The notes below the pieces were generated by a model that was not told the DNA's origin, searched no databases, and worked only from the letters and a program-made list of their open reading frames with translations. Positions 32,436 through 44,809 of a DNA stretch of 64,000 nucleotides are shown in pieces; within the stretch, counting starts at the first letter, position 1, and every line of letters begins with the position of its first letter. This DNA comes from Ephydatia muelleri (lineage: Eukaryota; Porifera; Demospongiae; Spongillida; Spongillidae): the NCBI GenBank assembly GCA_013339895.1, contig JABACO010000011.1, positions 1,764,042 to 1,828,041 of the forward strand. Reading direction: 5' to 3'. Made by a program: the position numbers and the translations under genes.

Positions 32436-33071
32436 ATGCGTTATGTAAGGTGATTATGGTCTAACCATCTCAATGTGTGATTATACGCGGAAGACGCAAA
32501 TATGCGTATATACGCAGCCTGGCCGTGATAGCATGACATTGCCAGTGGTTATTGTGTACGGCGTAAACGAATGATTGTTATACCAATAGGGTCTGTGCAA
32601 AAGTGAAATAGCTATATCTTACAGTCTTCATGTAGGGGAGGAATGTAAGGTCTGATTACTGCACACTCAGCGTACATACACGGCTATCAACACATTACTA
32701 TATACGTACATTCAGCGTTTGCTACCAACGCATCCTTAAGTATACTCAGCGTACAACCATGTATGCACCCACACACAACACTAAGTCCACTCACGTACAC
32801 CTACGCGCTACCAGCTATGTACATACATAACTACATACGTATTGCTCAATCAGAGACATTATATACCAATCATCATCTCTCGCTCAAAAGAGTTGCGTCG
32901 ATCACAACCACTGCAAAACGAAACTTCACAAAAATTGTCTCTCTGAAAAATTCCACGCCATGCATGTGGTATATACAGTACGAACGTATTCTGATACCAT
33001 GCATGAAAAATGATAAACATGTTACAATTCCGCGTATAATCGGTTAATGGGAGCCTTACATAACGCATAAT
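32433..33071. mobile_element. MITE-like element with 18-bp terminal inverted repeats
   Basis: The left end attatgcgttatgtaagg is answered by ccttacataacgcataat at the right. A second inner pair follows (gattatacgcgg / ccgcgtataatc). If the duplicated target is TA, the repeat proper is tgcgttatgtaagg. The interior contains cgtacattcagcg-like repeats and no coding domain. Confidence 0.75.
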
Positions 33072-33399
33072 GCATAGCAACAGTGTATCAATTATGCATG
33101 GATATATATGAGTAATATACATACCCACCCAATAAACAAAATAAAAATAACACATAATGCCACAGAACAAAAGAACATATTAGTCTGACATGTATGGAAG
33201 CCCAGCTCCATCTTCAATCTCCTCCTCCAATTCACTTTACAGCCACGATTGTAACATGGAGGACTGCAAACAGCATTCTTGCACATGCACATTTCCTTAT
33301 GTGACTTGTGCCAAATTGGAGCAATCTTGTCCGCTAAAATATGTCTTCAGTGTCCCATCAGCTGTTATGACAATGGTGTAAAGGATACATGAATGATTT

Positions 33400-34310
33400 C
33401 AGCAGCTTGTGAGTATTTTTGTTTCTTAGTGTGCTCAATGGATGAAAGAATTGTACTTACATCACAATGTAGATTTTGCATCTGAGCCTACAATAATTTG
33501 AAAATTGTTCATATCTTATGAGCAGGAATTTAAACAAGTTGTTGGAGGTTATCTTCTTACCTGAGAGGTTTCCTACGTCTACTTCAGCTTAAAAATGATT
33601 GTATTTCAGTGCTCTGAAAACAAGAGCCAGCCATGCAGGGCACCAGCACAATACATATCTCAAAACCTGCACAAAGTTAAGTAAAAGCAAAACTCTGGAA
33701 GGAGAGTATTGGTGAGATAATTAAAGTATGTGAAACCAACCAATGAGTGTTTTAGTCTTAATGTTCCTCCAGTGTGTAAAGGGAGTTAAGATGTTTGAGG
33801 TAGATGGAGATACAAAACACATACTTTTGCATTCTGTATTTCCATCTGTCCAACTAATCAAGCACATGAGTGGGCTACATATGGAATGCAGTAGTACGTG
33901 ACATGGAGTAGACTTGTTTGACATCCCTGTTGGTCCTCCATGAGCCATTGACCCGGCATGCTCATGTGCCTAGTTAGGTAGGCGGGTCACACCCAACTAG
34001 TGCTTGTATTGCATATTTCTACTAATGCATTCCTTATGCATCTTAACCATCACTATGCAAATGTACTTGTACAGCATAGCTGTGCATTGCAACATAGCTG
34101 ACCACAATGCAGTTTTATACCTCATATGAGTAGAACAAGAATTGTGTGACAATTAGAATGAAGTTGTCATTTTCTGGTAGGTTTGCTTATATATTTTACA
34201 TTCTTGTAGTAGGAAATGTAATGGTATAACATCATGTCACTCATACTACCTTTGGGGTGTGGTGACAGGTATAAATAGGCCATGCACCTTTAACACTCTA
34301 GCTGATCCTA
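33400..34310. other. Intergenic, no recognised feature
   Basis: AT-rich. Short open frames have no recognisable domains. Confidence 0.45.
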
Positions 34311-34315
34311 TCAGG

Positions 34316-34475
34316 GTTCATTGTAAGCCCACCCTGCATTGCATGTGCCTCAGAATCATTCCTCTTCCAAATTTGCATCTTTCATGAAGGGTGATAAGGT
34401 ACCACCTTTCACGAGAGGTGTGATTCTGAGGCATCGTGCAATTCAGGGTGAAATGTTAGGTTTACAATGAATGTA
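34316..34475. repeat. Hairpin-forming inverted repeat, MITE-like
   Basis: The left arm runs cattgtaa...ccaccctg...cattgcatgtgcctcagaatca. The right arm is its imperfect complement, tgattctgaggcatcgtg...cagggtg...tttacaatg. A spacer of about 50 bp also contains the pair ttcatgaaggg and cctttcacgag. No coding. Confidence 0.75.
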
Positions 34476-34525
34476 CTATTTGTTAAATATAGTGTAAATG
34501 TATAGCTAAATATATTATATGTCAG

Positions 34526-34785
34526 GCCCGTAGCCAGGTCAGGAAATGGGGGGGGTTCGGAAAACAAATGTGGACCTAACTAGTGGGCGGTGGCCGAGGT
34601 GGGTTGCCCGATACGAAAAGAGGGGGTGGGCAGTCCACTCCAGGTCCGATATACGAAAAGTGGGGGGGGGGGGGCCTGGCAATTCGCGTCAGGTCCATTA
34701 CGAAAAGGGGGGGGGGGGGGCCAAACCGCGTCAGGTCCAGAAGCTTCGCAAGCCAGGACCCGCACCACATAAGCGGACCTTGACC

Positions 34786-34846
<61 letters not shown>

Positions 34847-34884
34847 GTTCATTCGAACCCCCCGAACCCCCCCTGGCTACGGGC
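34526..34884. mobile_element. G-run transposon with GCCCGTAGCCAGG inverted ends
   Basis: The ends gcccgtagccagg and cctggctacgggc are exact complements. Inside are three imperfect direct units: tacgaaaag, then a G-run, then ccaattcgcgtcaggtcc-type sequence. A pure G tract of about 55 bp (about 34790-34845) follows. The same internal unit recurs in the element at 48451-48972. Confidence 0.82.
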
Positions 34885-34899
34885 TTGTATGTGACAGTT

Positions 34900-36060
34900 C
34901 CACTGTAGTAATTTCTAGCTTCCTACATGTATTTAGTACCGTGCAATACAAATAGTATTGTTAGTACACAGTAACCCCAACTTTTCCACCAGTTGTGGCT
35001 GAGACAGATAACAGATGTTGATGTCCAATAACAACAGAAGTGCACTCACAATGCAGCAATGCAGGCAGGAGTCAGTTTCCTGCATCATTTAGGTGGGAGT
35101 ACTCCTCTGGTCAGGTGACTAGGAAGAGCAAAGGTCATGACCATTTAAGGTAACCTCTTTACAATCTAACATGACTCAAACATCTGCTGACTGTATTCAC
35201 TGCAAACCATTGATACCACTATTGTGGTTCACTCACTGATACTTATTGTTATAGGTGCCCTTGTGTTTGGACAAGGTCTGATGTCTATGTCTGCATGAGT
35301 GGTCAGCTCCCCAGTCCACTGAGTAAGAAAATGAGGGGAAGAGATTCTTTGGAGGGACAAGGGTTGAGGAATGGCAGAATTTCATGACTCCAATTCCGAG
35401 TATATGAGAAGTGCCCATGTTGTGTTTTGAATCCTGCATGGGACCGTGGGGTGGGGTTCAGTAAAATATAATATAATTGGGAAAGTTTAAAAACTTAAAT
35501 TCTGCTTGTCTTGATACAAGTGCTTTTAATTTTATAGCTGGGCAGATCTAACTACCAGTAGTTTATAATAATAGTAAGCTCAAATTTTACCGTCTGTGTC
35601 AACAATGTCCAGCTGGTGCACTATTTTCTGAAACAATTGGAGGGTAGCTATTTGGGCTAGGACTGAGGTTTTATTATGTAATAGGTGACCCCTTGCTGTG
35701 TGGTTGCAACACACCAGTTTATGGTTGCACTCACAAGTCTCATCTGCAGTGCGTATTTATGACAGAACATCACCCTTTGGCTGCATGAACCGCGGGACCT
35801 TGTATCGTTCTCAATTTTGTTGTAGTTTCCGGAGGGAGGCGTGGCTGGGGGAGGGGGAGAGGGGCATAAATTTAATTTCCCTGTACTGTTCCAACGTGCC
35901 CATGTACTTTGGCCATGTAACATGTACGTGTACAATTAAGTTTGTTCTAACAGCCACCACATTGCCTTGACAACGACTGTGGCGTTAACACATTTAAGGG
36001 AGGGTCATCAAATAATTCTTATTAACTGGCTATGAATAGCAGTTGGAATTGATCACAAAA
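34900..36060. other. Upstream flank of the Rh gene, no recognised feature
   Basis: AT-rich with scattered short open frames. No domain or clear promoter element was identified. Confidence 0.4.
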
Positions 36061-36065
36061 TTCAA

Positions 36066-37405
36066 ATGGCACTCTCCCAGTACGAGAAGTTATTGTTCCC
36101 TGGTTTTCTCCTGGCTTTCCAGGTAGCATTTCTTATTCTTTTCGGGCTACTGGTTCGGTATGACGAAACCGGAGCAGGAGCAGAGGGAGATTCAGAACTG
36201 GCTAGCGTTGGCCTGGCGAACAACTTGAGCGGTGGCAGCCCTAGCGATGTCGTACTCAAGCTGGCTAGTACGAAGAGGATAACCAAGTCCTACCCAAGTG
36301 AGTGTTGACCTCTTTTCCTTTTGTATCGGTACGTATAGCATTTGCTTTGTAGCAAATTTAAGTCCCGCGCTCGCACGGCATACGTACGCCCGCGGTCTTG
36401 TGAATGGGAGGCGAAGCAAAAAAGGAAACGCAAGCTCGTCTCGAGTCTGGTGGCAACCTGATACCCCCCTTCGTTTGGTTTGCTACGAGACTATGTCGGG
36501 TGTAGGGTGTGTGGATGAATTCGATATGTATATATGTATATTCGTTTTGGGAGCGACATAGGCCCGGGAGCAGAGCGTGCGTAGAGCGCGAAGTGGAGTG
36601 CGAGCGAGAACAGGGGAGTGTAGGGGGAGTGTAGGGGGTGAGGCTGTGTTGTATCTCCTAAATCTATGTTTGCGGTTTGGCGTGACTTCTATTTCTTTCT
36701 TCTGGGGGCCGTCCCCCCCCCCCCCCCCCCCTTTTTTTTTCTGCAGTGTTCCAGGATGTCCATGTCATGATTTTCATCGGTTTCGGTTTTCTGATGACGT
36801 TTCTGAAGCGCTATGGATTTGGCAGCATAGGCTTCAACTTCCTCATTGCAGCCTTTGTCCTCCAGTGGTACACCATCACAGGAGGTCTCTTCACTTTCAT
36901 CGAGCAGGCCCATCATCTGAAGAGCAGTTTCGTCATTAACATCAATGTCGATAAGTGAGTGATGGCCACATCACCATACGTGTATGTAATCGTATGCAAT
37001 ATATATTTACTTCTTGTTGCTATTGTGTATGTGTGTGTGTGTGTGTGGTGGGGATTTTATATCAGAAGGTGTGACCAAGGTGTGAATATTAGTTGTGTGC
37101 AACACTCTGCAGTGCATGGTCATATGGTTTTGAATCAGAGGTGTGTGTGTATACATGTTACAAACACCCACACCCACACACACTTGCGTGATGAGGTGTC
37201 CTATGCCAGTGCTAACAATGAACACCATAACACGTTAAAACCCAATGGTTGCAAATTGACTACTTATCCTCCTGACTGTGAAGGAGCTCGCATGGGGAAT
37301 CAGGTACTTGTATTGTTGCAAAGGACAGCAGCAGCTGGAGAGAAGAGGCAGCTAAGTGTGCCAGCAGATGAACGCAACTGATAGAACAGATGTGTGATGG
37401 GCCCC

Positions 37406-37439
<34 letters not shown>

Positions 37440-39341
37440 TTAATTGAGCATGGCTGCAATAAACATGGAGATGGCGTCCATAGTGGCAATGATTCTGGGT
37501 GGGTCAACTGATGACACTAGGACATACAGCTATTCTGGGTGGGGTCCACACTAGGACGTACAGCTTCCGTGTGTCTATGAACCTTGTTGAGGTATTATTG
37601 CAACAAAAACTGGCCAAGAGTTATGAGGATAGAAAGCTTCTCCCAAGTACACGCACAAAACTGTACATACGCCATGGCAATAGTTGAAAGACACACACCA
37701 CAGCATATGTACAGTTTTGTGTGTGTACTTGGGAGAAGCTTTCTATCCTCATAACTCTTGGCCAGTTTTTGTTGCAACAATACCTCAACAAGGTTCATAG
37801 ACACATGTACAGTAGCTGTACGTCCTAGTGTGGACCCCACCCAGAATAGCTGTAAGTCCTAGTGTCATCAGTTGACCCACCCAGAATCGTTGTCACTATG
37901 GACGCCATCTCCATGTTTATTGCAGCCATGTTCAATTAATTCATCTGTTCTATCAGTTGCGTTCATCTGCTGGCACACTTAGCTGTCTCTTCTCCCCAGC
38001 TGCTGCTGTACTTAGCAACAATACAAGTGGCCACCATTGGTTAGGAATTCTCAGAAATAGAAGCAATAGCATGTTATCTGTAATCTGGGCCACCTGCTGT
38101 TAGCTATCATGGCTTCCCCCTAAGGCACAGTGGGGAGTAGGTGATTTTGGACTGTACTCTCTGCCCAGTTCTTATGTCCTTATGAAAAACTGAACTGCAA
38201 GAGGGTAGCAGCATGTATTGTACACAGGGGGCCTTCCTGTGCTACAGTCTAACCTGTCTAAAGTGCTCACACAAGGATCAGAATTGTTTGGTGTACTAGC
38301 ATGTGGGGTATAGCAGCATCAAATAGGGGGGGCCATCCAGAACCAATTGCAATGATGGGGAGGTGGCCACTAGGCCACATTATATGATGCCTAACCAGTA
38401 TAGGTCAGTTACCCCCTCACCGGTACTTACTGTATACTTGTTTTTCCTCTATCCTGTGTATTTGATTGGGAGAGCTTTGTTCGATTGGAGTTGGTATCCA
38501 TGGAAAGTTAAATGCAGTGTTATGGAATGTGAGATTTCAATTATCATGTGTAACATGATAAAGTATACATGTATGGGTGTGGCCTCTATTAAGGAAGCAT
38601 GCTTGCTGCTAGACACGCCCTTCTTGTGCATCTGTACGATGTGGTGCTTCTCTGCATACTGTTTATCTTGTTGAGTTGATGCACTATCTTGTTGAGTTGA
38701 TGCACTATCTTGTTGAGTTGATGCACTATCTTGTTGAGTTGATGCACTATCTTGTTGAGTTCATGCACTATCTTGTTGAGTTCATGCACTATCTTGTTGA
38801 GTTGATGCACTATCTTGTTGAGTTCATGCACTATGAGGTTCAGTTAATGTACTTGGCTCCCAAGGTTTCAATGACACGTAAGCTAGCAGTACGTTCTCCT
38901 CTGCCTGACCCAATAGCACATACATGTGCCCCCCCCCCCCTGCAGTGTGTGTTTATGTGATCATCAGGCACTGCCAATCGTGTGGGTAGCTGGTTCTTGC
39001 GTTCTGTCGGGGCCACGAGCATCTGTACAATTCATGCCAGTTGCCCTTTTGGTGTAGTTAGGTTGACTTTGCGCTCAGGCTTCTCACCTGCAGTAATCCA
39101 ATTAACACATCATATACACCTTTCGCCTCAACATCACCACAACACCGCATCAACGCTGCTGCACACATACATACACAACAAGCACACCACACACTGCACA
39201 CAATACATACATGCCAACATAAACACACACATGCACACACGCATGCACACACAATCACACATGCACACAATCACATACACACACAAAATCACACACATGT
39301 GCACAAAACACACGCACGCATGAACACATACATACACACAA

Positions 39342-39394
<53 letters not shown>

Positions 39395-41735
39395 CTGATC
39401 TTGGCAGACTTCGGTGCAGCCTCGGTTCTCATTACGTTTGGCGCCATCCTGGGGAAGGCCAGTCCCTTCCAGGTGATCATCATCGCCTTCTTTGAGGTCA
39501 TGTTCTACTCGGCCAATGAGGCCCTGAACACCTTTGTCTTCAAGGCTGCCGATGTGGGCGGGTCCATGACCATCCACGCTTTTGGGGCCTACTTCGGCCT
39601 GGCTGTGTCCACCATGATGTACAAGAAGAAGGCAACTGATCATCCACGTAACAAATCTGTTTACTATTCTGACCTGTTCTCTATGATAGGTGAGGGTGTG
39701 GTGGTGTGTGCTATGGAGGTACACCTTCATTCAGTGTAGCTTCCCTCTTATACTTTCCCTTCATTCAGCACACCTTCCCTCTTGCACCCTTCAATCAACA
39801 CACCTTTCTTGCACCCCTTCATTCAACACAGCTACTCTGTGCAATTCACACTCCCATCGTTCTGTGACCAAAGTTCACAACATTGCTATAGGATGTACTG
39901 TATGCAATGGCACAAGACTGTAACATGCACCTCTGTTCGTTGCTTACATCCTGCAACAATGTTGAAAACTTCTGGTTACAACCCCCCATCTACCTCAACA
40001 CTCGTCCCTAAGTCACTAACCCCGCACACTTTTCACCCTCACCACGTCACCATCTACCAATCGCTGTATTTGCGTCATTGTTCATTTAAATCCAAGCCCT
40101 TCCTCTTCTACCCCTCCTCCCCCATGCTTCCCCCCTCCCCCCCTCCCTCCCCCTTGCATTGTACCCATCTCTCCCTCCTTACCCACCAACACAAACTCCT
40201 CTTTCTTTGCGCATATAGGAACGGTGTTCCTCTGGCTCTACTGGCCCAGCTTCAATGCAGCACTCCAATCGGGCAATGCCCAGTCCCGTGCCATCCTCAA
40301 CACCTACTACTTCCCTGACAGGCAGCGTCATGGCAACCTTCATCTGGTCCATGGTAGTGAACAAGGACCACAAATTGGCAATGGTGGGTTTCTAGCCCTT
40401 TGTTTTTACTCCCACCCCACTATTTTGCTGTAGTTATGCTTCACTTGTCATGTGCTCTTGGCACTCATCCATGTGCTTCCATCTGCTTGATTAGTTTTGA
40501 CCGCAGTAATTAGGCTGGCTTGTTTTTTATTTTGATCAGTTTCAAGGGGCTGTGTGCAGTGCACAGGTTTGTGTAATTATTTATTGGGGTCATTTTGAGG
40601 GGGAGCATCTCGTGTTCATATGCTACAGTGCGTTATGTGTTGTTCGTTGCACCATTGGAGGCCATGTATGGCAGCAAGTCACTTTTTCATGGACTTGTTT
40701 CATATGCTCATACAGACGCACATTCAGAATGCCACCCTTGCTGGGGGGTGTGGCTGTAGGGTCTATTGCTGACATGATGATACAGCCGTGGGGGGCCATC
40801 CTGGTGGGGTTCACTGCAGGGAGTATCTCGGTCTTCGGCTACAAGTATCTGTCTGTGAGTTCCATCTGATTGTCATGTGCATGTCAATCAGTATGGGGTG
40901 TACTGTAATTATAGTGTCATTGTTTGCCTGTGTGTTGTCAGTGTCAGTGTACTGTGATGTTACATGTAGTGTACTGTGATGTTACATGTAGTGTACTGTG
41001 ATGTTACATGTAGTGTACTGTGATGTTACATGTAGTGTACTGTGATGTGACATGTAGTGTACTGTGATGTTACATGTAGTGTACTGTGATGTTACGTGTA
41101 GTGTACTGTGATGTGACATGTAGTGTACTGTGATGTTACATGTAGTGTACTGTGATGTTACATGTAGTGTACTGTGATGTTACATGTAGTGTACTGTGAT
41201 GTGACATGTAGTGTACTGTGATGTTACGTGTAGTGTACTGTGATGTTACGTGTAGTGTACTGTGATGTTACGTGTAGTGTACTGTGATGTTACATGTAGT
41301 GTACTGTGATGTTACATGTAGTGTGCGTGTACTGTGATTATCCTGTGGGTTAATATGTGGTATGCTTTGAAGCTTTGATTAACCTCTGAGTTAGTGTGTG
41401 TGTGTGTGTGTACTTTGATTGACCCTGTGTCAATGTTGATGTACAGTGATCGACCTGTGTGACCTGTGTGTTAATTAATGTGGGCGTACTGTTTAGTGTG
41501 TTAATGTGGGTGTTACAGTGTGGGGTGTGGATTGGTACTGTGATTTATCTGCTTCTGTTGTCCTTTATAAAGCCCATAATGGCAAAGTGGTTCTATATCC
41601 AAGACACCTGTGGTGTGAACAATCTTCATGGGATGCCGGCAATTCTCTCAGCAATTGCTTCTGCCATTGCTGCAGGAGTAGCTAGTGTGGAAACTCATGG
41701 CTCCAAAATCGGCTATGGCAATGGGTATGTTCCTG

Positions 41736-41824
<89 letters not shown>

Positions 41825-43898
41825 GGTGCATTAAGCTATGGGACAGGTCCTTGTATGGTACAATTACTGTGGGCTTTAAGTGTGGTGTTAGGGATAGCAA
41901 TGTTGGAGCGAGTCGTGTCTTTACTGGCATATCCCTGCGTTTGGCTGCATTTTGATTGCTCAGAGGATAGTGCTATTTACTGAGGCCATCATGGGGAATG
42001 GTACAGAAAGGTTGGTGCATGGCAGTTGGGAGGGTTTAGAAGGGAGGGAGGTGTGGTGAGGGGAGGGTAAGAGTGATAAGATATCAACGTGCACACAAAT
42101 GAACTGTTTCACAGGTGAAGCCGATTATTGCAGTATAGGGCCATGCGCTAAAGTCTCTTTATAAACAACTCCCGTGATTTTGATGAGCAAAAAATCTTTT
42201 TTTTCTGAACAATTAATTTTGTTGTTGGTTACAAAAACGTTAATGGTTATCCAAAAAGAAAGTGGTCTTTGTAATAGCAGTAGTGTCACCATATTGCATG
42301 AAAGAATTAGACACACCTGCGCATACTTACTGTATGCAAATATGATACCCGCTTTTACTGTATGCAAATATGATACCTGCAACTTACTATATGCAAATAT
42401 GATACCTGCACTACACACACATTCACGCATGCATACACACACATTCACGCATGCATACACACACATTCACGCATGCATACACACACACACATACACACAT
42501 ATCACATACACACATATCCATGCACACATACACGCACATGTATGCATGCATGCACATGTGGCATGCACGCACACATGTACATCGTATATGTATACGTTCA
42601 CACAAAACGCACGCAGTCTGTACTTTGTCTTCCCAGGAAGAGCACCTGCCAACGTGTCAGGCGCTCTGGAAATCTTGAATGTGCAACCTGGCACTGGACG
42701 CACGGCGGGTACCCAGGCAGGCTACCAGCTAGCCTTCATGTGCTCCTCTGTAGGCATTAGCATATTTGGAGGAATCCTCACAGGTAAGAGTAAATGAGTT
42801 ATGACTTTCGAGGTACTTTGTTACGACATGTTTTAATAACTGGATTGTTTTAATAACTGGATTGAGTTTTTGTACGTGTCTTAGTGCTATTATTGGTGTA
42901 GAGCCCCTGCCGTATGGTGTTGGAAAAGACACAGTTGCAGGCACAGTTCTTGAAGTTTGTGCGTGTTATGATTTTGAACACCAATGAACTATTTCCAGCT
43001 ACATAGAGTTTAGTTAGGCAATGTTTAGAAGGAGTTGTGGGCAACAATGTACAGCATAGTGATATTGTGCTTTAAATAGAATCACAAATTATTGATTCAA
43101 AATACTCACAAATCTATTTGTATGCAATAGTGTTCTTCTTAAACTGCAGAATTATTTAAGCGCAAATCTCTAAGCATACAATTAAATTTTATTTTGCAGC
43201 CTATCATCTATACAAGTGTACAATGTAGTTCTCTGTAGTTCCTCTGTAATTTCTCTACAAGTCATGTACATGAAGAATCATGCTACATGAACACATTAAC
43301 TTGTCTTTCAATCTGTATGTACATACAGGCGTCATAGTTACTTATCTTCGTGCATTCCAACCGACTGAAGTGAAGGACTATTTTGATGATGAGAACTACT
43401 GGGAAGTAAGGCCAAACCCCTCTGTGTTGTATCAGCTGTAATTATTGTACTGTAGTCGAGAATACATGGAAATAATATATTTGTTACTTTGCTTATGTAT
43501 CTACATGTATGCAATTACATTTAGCTACCAGTATTTGTGCACGCTAGATCTACATGTCAGTTATGCTTAGATATTTCAGATTAATATAGAAAAAAGTAGT
43601 TTATGGTTGCAAATGATTGAAGTGCAGTTTATCATTTTATAGGGGATATGGTTCAAAAGCAGAAATTGAATTTCCCCCCATATTTCCCGTTCAGACTCCA
43701 CAACTGATGCCAGAAAGCAAAGGTGTGGAGTCTACAGATAATGATAATGACTGTAGCTGCTGCAAACCAAGACAGCGGAGGTCGTACGGAGTGCAGGGCG
43801 TGAACGCCGGTGTGGAGATGAGCGATATTGACAACAAAGATGAGCCTCGAAGGCGCAGAAGCCCTCTGGCAATTGAAGTGGATTCATCGACCGTTTAG
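36066..43898 (+). CDS. Rhesus-type (Rh) ammonium/gas channel, nine exons
   Basis: Exons: 36066-36297, 36747-36954, 39394-39689, 40219-40383, 40716-40854, 41573-41724, 42641-42783, 43329-43405 and 43695-43898. They join in one frame to about 537 residues once two single-base insertions are discounted (near 40311 in ctacttccc, and a G-run at 40743-40748). Rh hallmarks in order: a first membrane helix ([19 protein letters not shown]), [39 protein letters not shown] (first pore His), [49 protein letters not shown] (second pore His) and [16 protein letters not shown]. The product should be a trimeric 11-12-helix plasma-membrane channel for NH3/NH4+. The C-tail is cytoplasmic and charged. An alternative acceptor 4 bp upstream of the seventh exon would break the frame. 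Confidence 0.93.
37303..38031. mobile_element. Foldback element, about 330-bp inverted arms, in Rh intron 2
   Basis: The left arm (37303-37668) and right arm (about 37706-38031) are near-complementary around a spacer of about 37 bp. The pair gaaagcttctcccaagtac / gtacttgggagaagctttc lies at the centre. The pair ggtacttgtattgttgca / agcaacaatacaagtggcc lies at the ends. The left arm alone carries a CA microsatellite (37405-37437). There is no protein-coding content. Confidence 0.85.
38668..38835. repeat. 21-bp tandem repeat, about eight copies
   Basis: Units of gttgagttgatgcactatctt, with g/c variants (gttgatg/gttcatg). The 21-bp length keeps every frame open and gives an apparent 7-residue repeat. 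It is intronic in the Rh gene and not considered coding. Confidence 0.95.
39340..39393. repeat. (CA)n microsatellite forming the Rh exon 3 acceptor
   Basis: The CA run ends in cacag directly at the third Rh exon (39394), replacing the usual pyrimidine tract. Confidence 0.95.
40935..41325. repeat. 22-bp minisatellite, about 17 copies, in Rh intron 5
   Basis: Units of gtgtactgtgatgttacatgta, with tgacatg and tacgtg variants. It has no splice-like content at the exon edges. Confidence 0.96.
41738..41820. repeat. (GT)n microsatellite
   Basis: Pure GT run of about 83 bp starting 14 bp after the donor of the sixth Rh exon. Confidence 0.97.
42325..42485. repeat. Two small tandem arrays in Rh intron 6
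   Basis: First, three units of tactgtatgcaaatatgatacc with short spacers. Then three units of acacattcacgcatgcatacac. Confidence 0.9.
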
Positions 43899-44805
43899 TG
43901 AAGGAGTTTCTAATAGGTGTAGCTCAGGATTGGATAGAGCTTTGGAGTGTGGCATGTGTGTAGGTTGAAATATGCCTGTAAAGGACTCGATTTTGAATGT
44001 AAAACTGATTACATATTTTGCAAGGTGTCGTATCCTTATTATTGGAGATAATGGTTTTAGGGACCATTGTATCTGTCAGTAACTGACAGAGAGACAGGTC
44101 TCCTGTCAATCAGGCCATTAGATAACACCACACATGGCTTTGCAGTTGCTTCACTTCTATGCTAGGTGTTATCAAGGATACAAATAAGCCTTAAATGTAC
44201 AGTACTAGTCTGATCTGACCTGGCCTTTAAAAGCCTGACAATAGGTACTGGAAATAAAGCAAGTGCTGAAGCAATCAAGCTTGAACACATATAGAAGCAG
44301 AACCACAGAAGTTAAGCATTGTTAGACTAATGGCTTCTAGAATTACTGCTTCTTGACATATACGCTGCATCCTTAGCACCTTCTAGCCTCTGCTAGCTTG
44401 AAGCTGTGTGACATGTGCTAGCTAGCTAGCTCTATAGCATCATTGGGATTGATCTTAACTAGTCTTGTATCATAATGTAATTCATTGACCCATTCTCTGA
44501 CCTTGTCTAGTTCTTTCTCGTATTGTCCTCTGCATAACCTCTATGTGGTAGCAGTTTCCTTCTATTATAATGCGAAGAGACATGACATGTCAAGTCATAG
44601 AGCGCTTAGACTTTAAACATACCAAAAATTGTAGTCTGGGTACCCGACTGATAGTCTAATCAGGTTGCACAAATTGATGAATCTTCTATTAGTCTGGCAT
44701 CATCACGGGGGTACATTCATACACCCAGTGTACAGAAATTCAGATTAATGCCTAATTTGATTTTGTAGCTTGACATTAGTAGGTTTTAGACTTTATAATG
44801 TACAC
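43899..44805. other. 3' flank of the Rh gene, non-coding
   Basis: AT-rich. A gctagctagctag run lies near 44420. No gene recognised. Confidence 0.45.
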
Positions 44806-44809
44806 GTTC

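Noticed and set aside
42631..42640. Upstream acceptor for the seventh Rh exon (cccag at 42636)
   Set aside because: It would shift the frame. The acceptor 4 bp later (gaag) joins in frame to [11 protein letters not shown].
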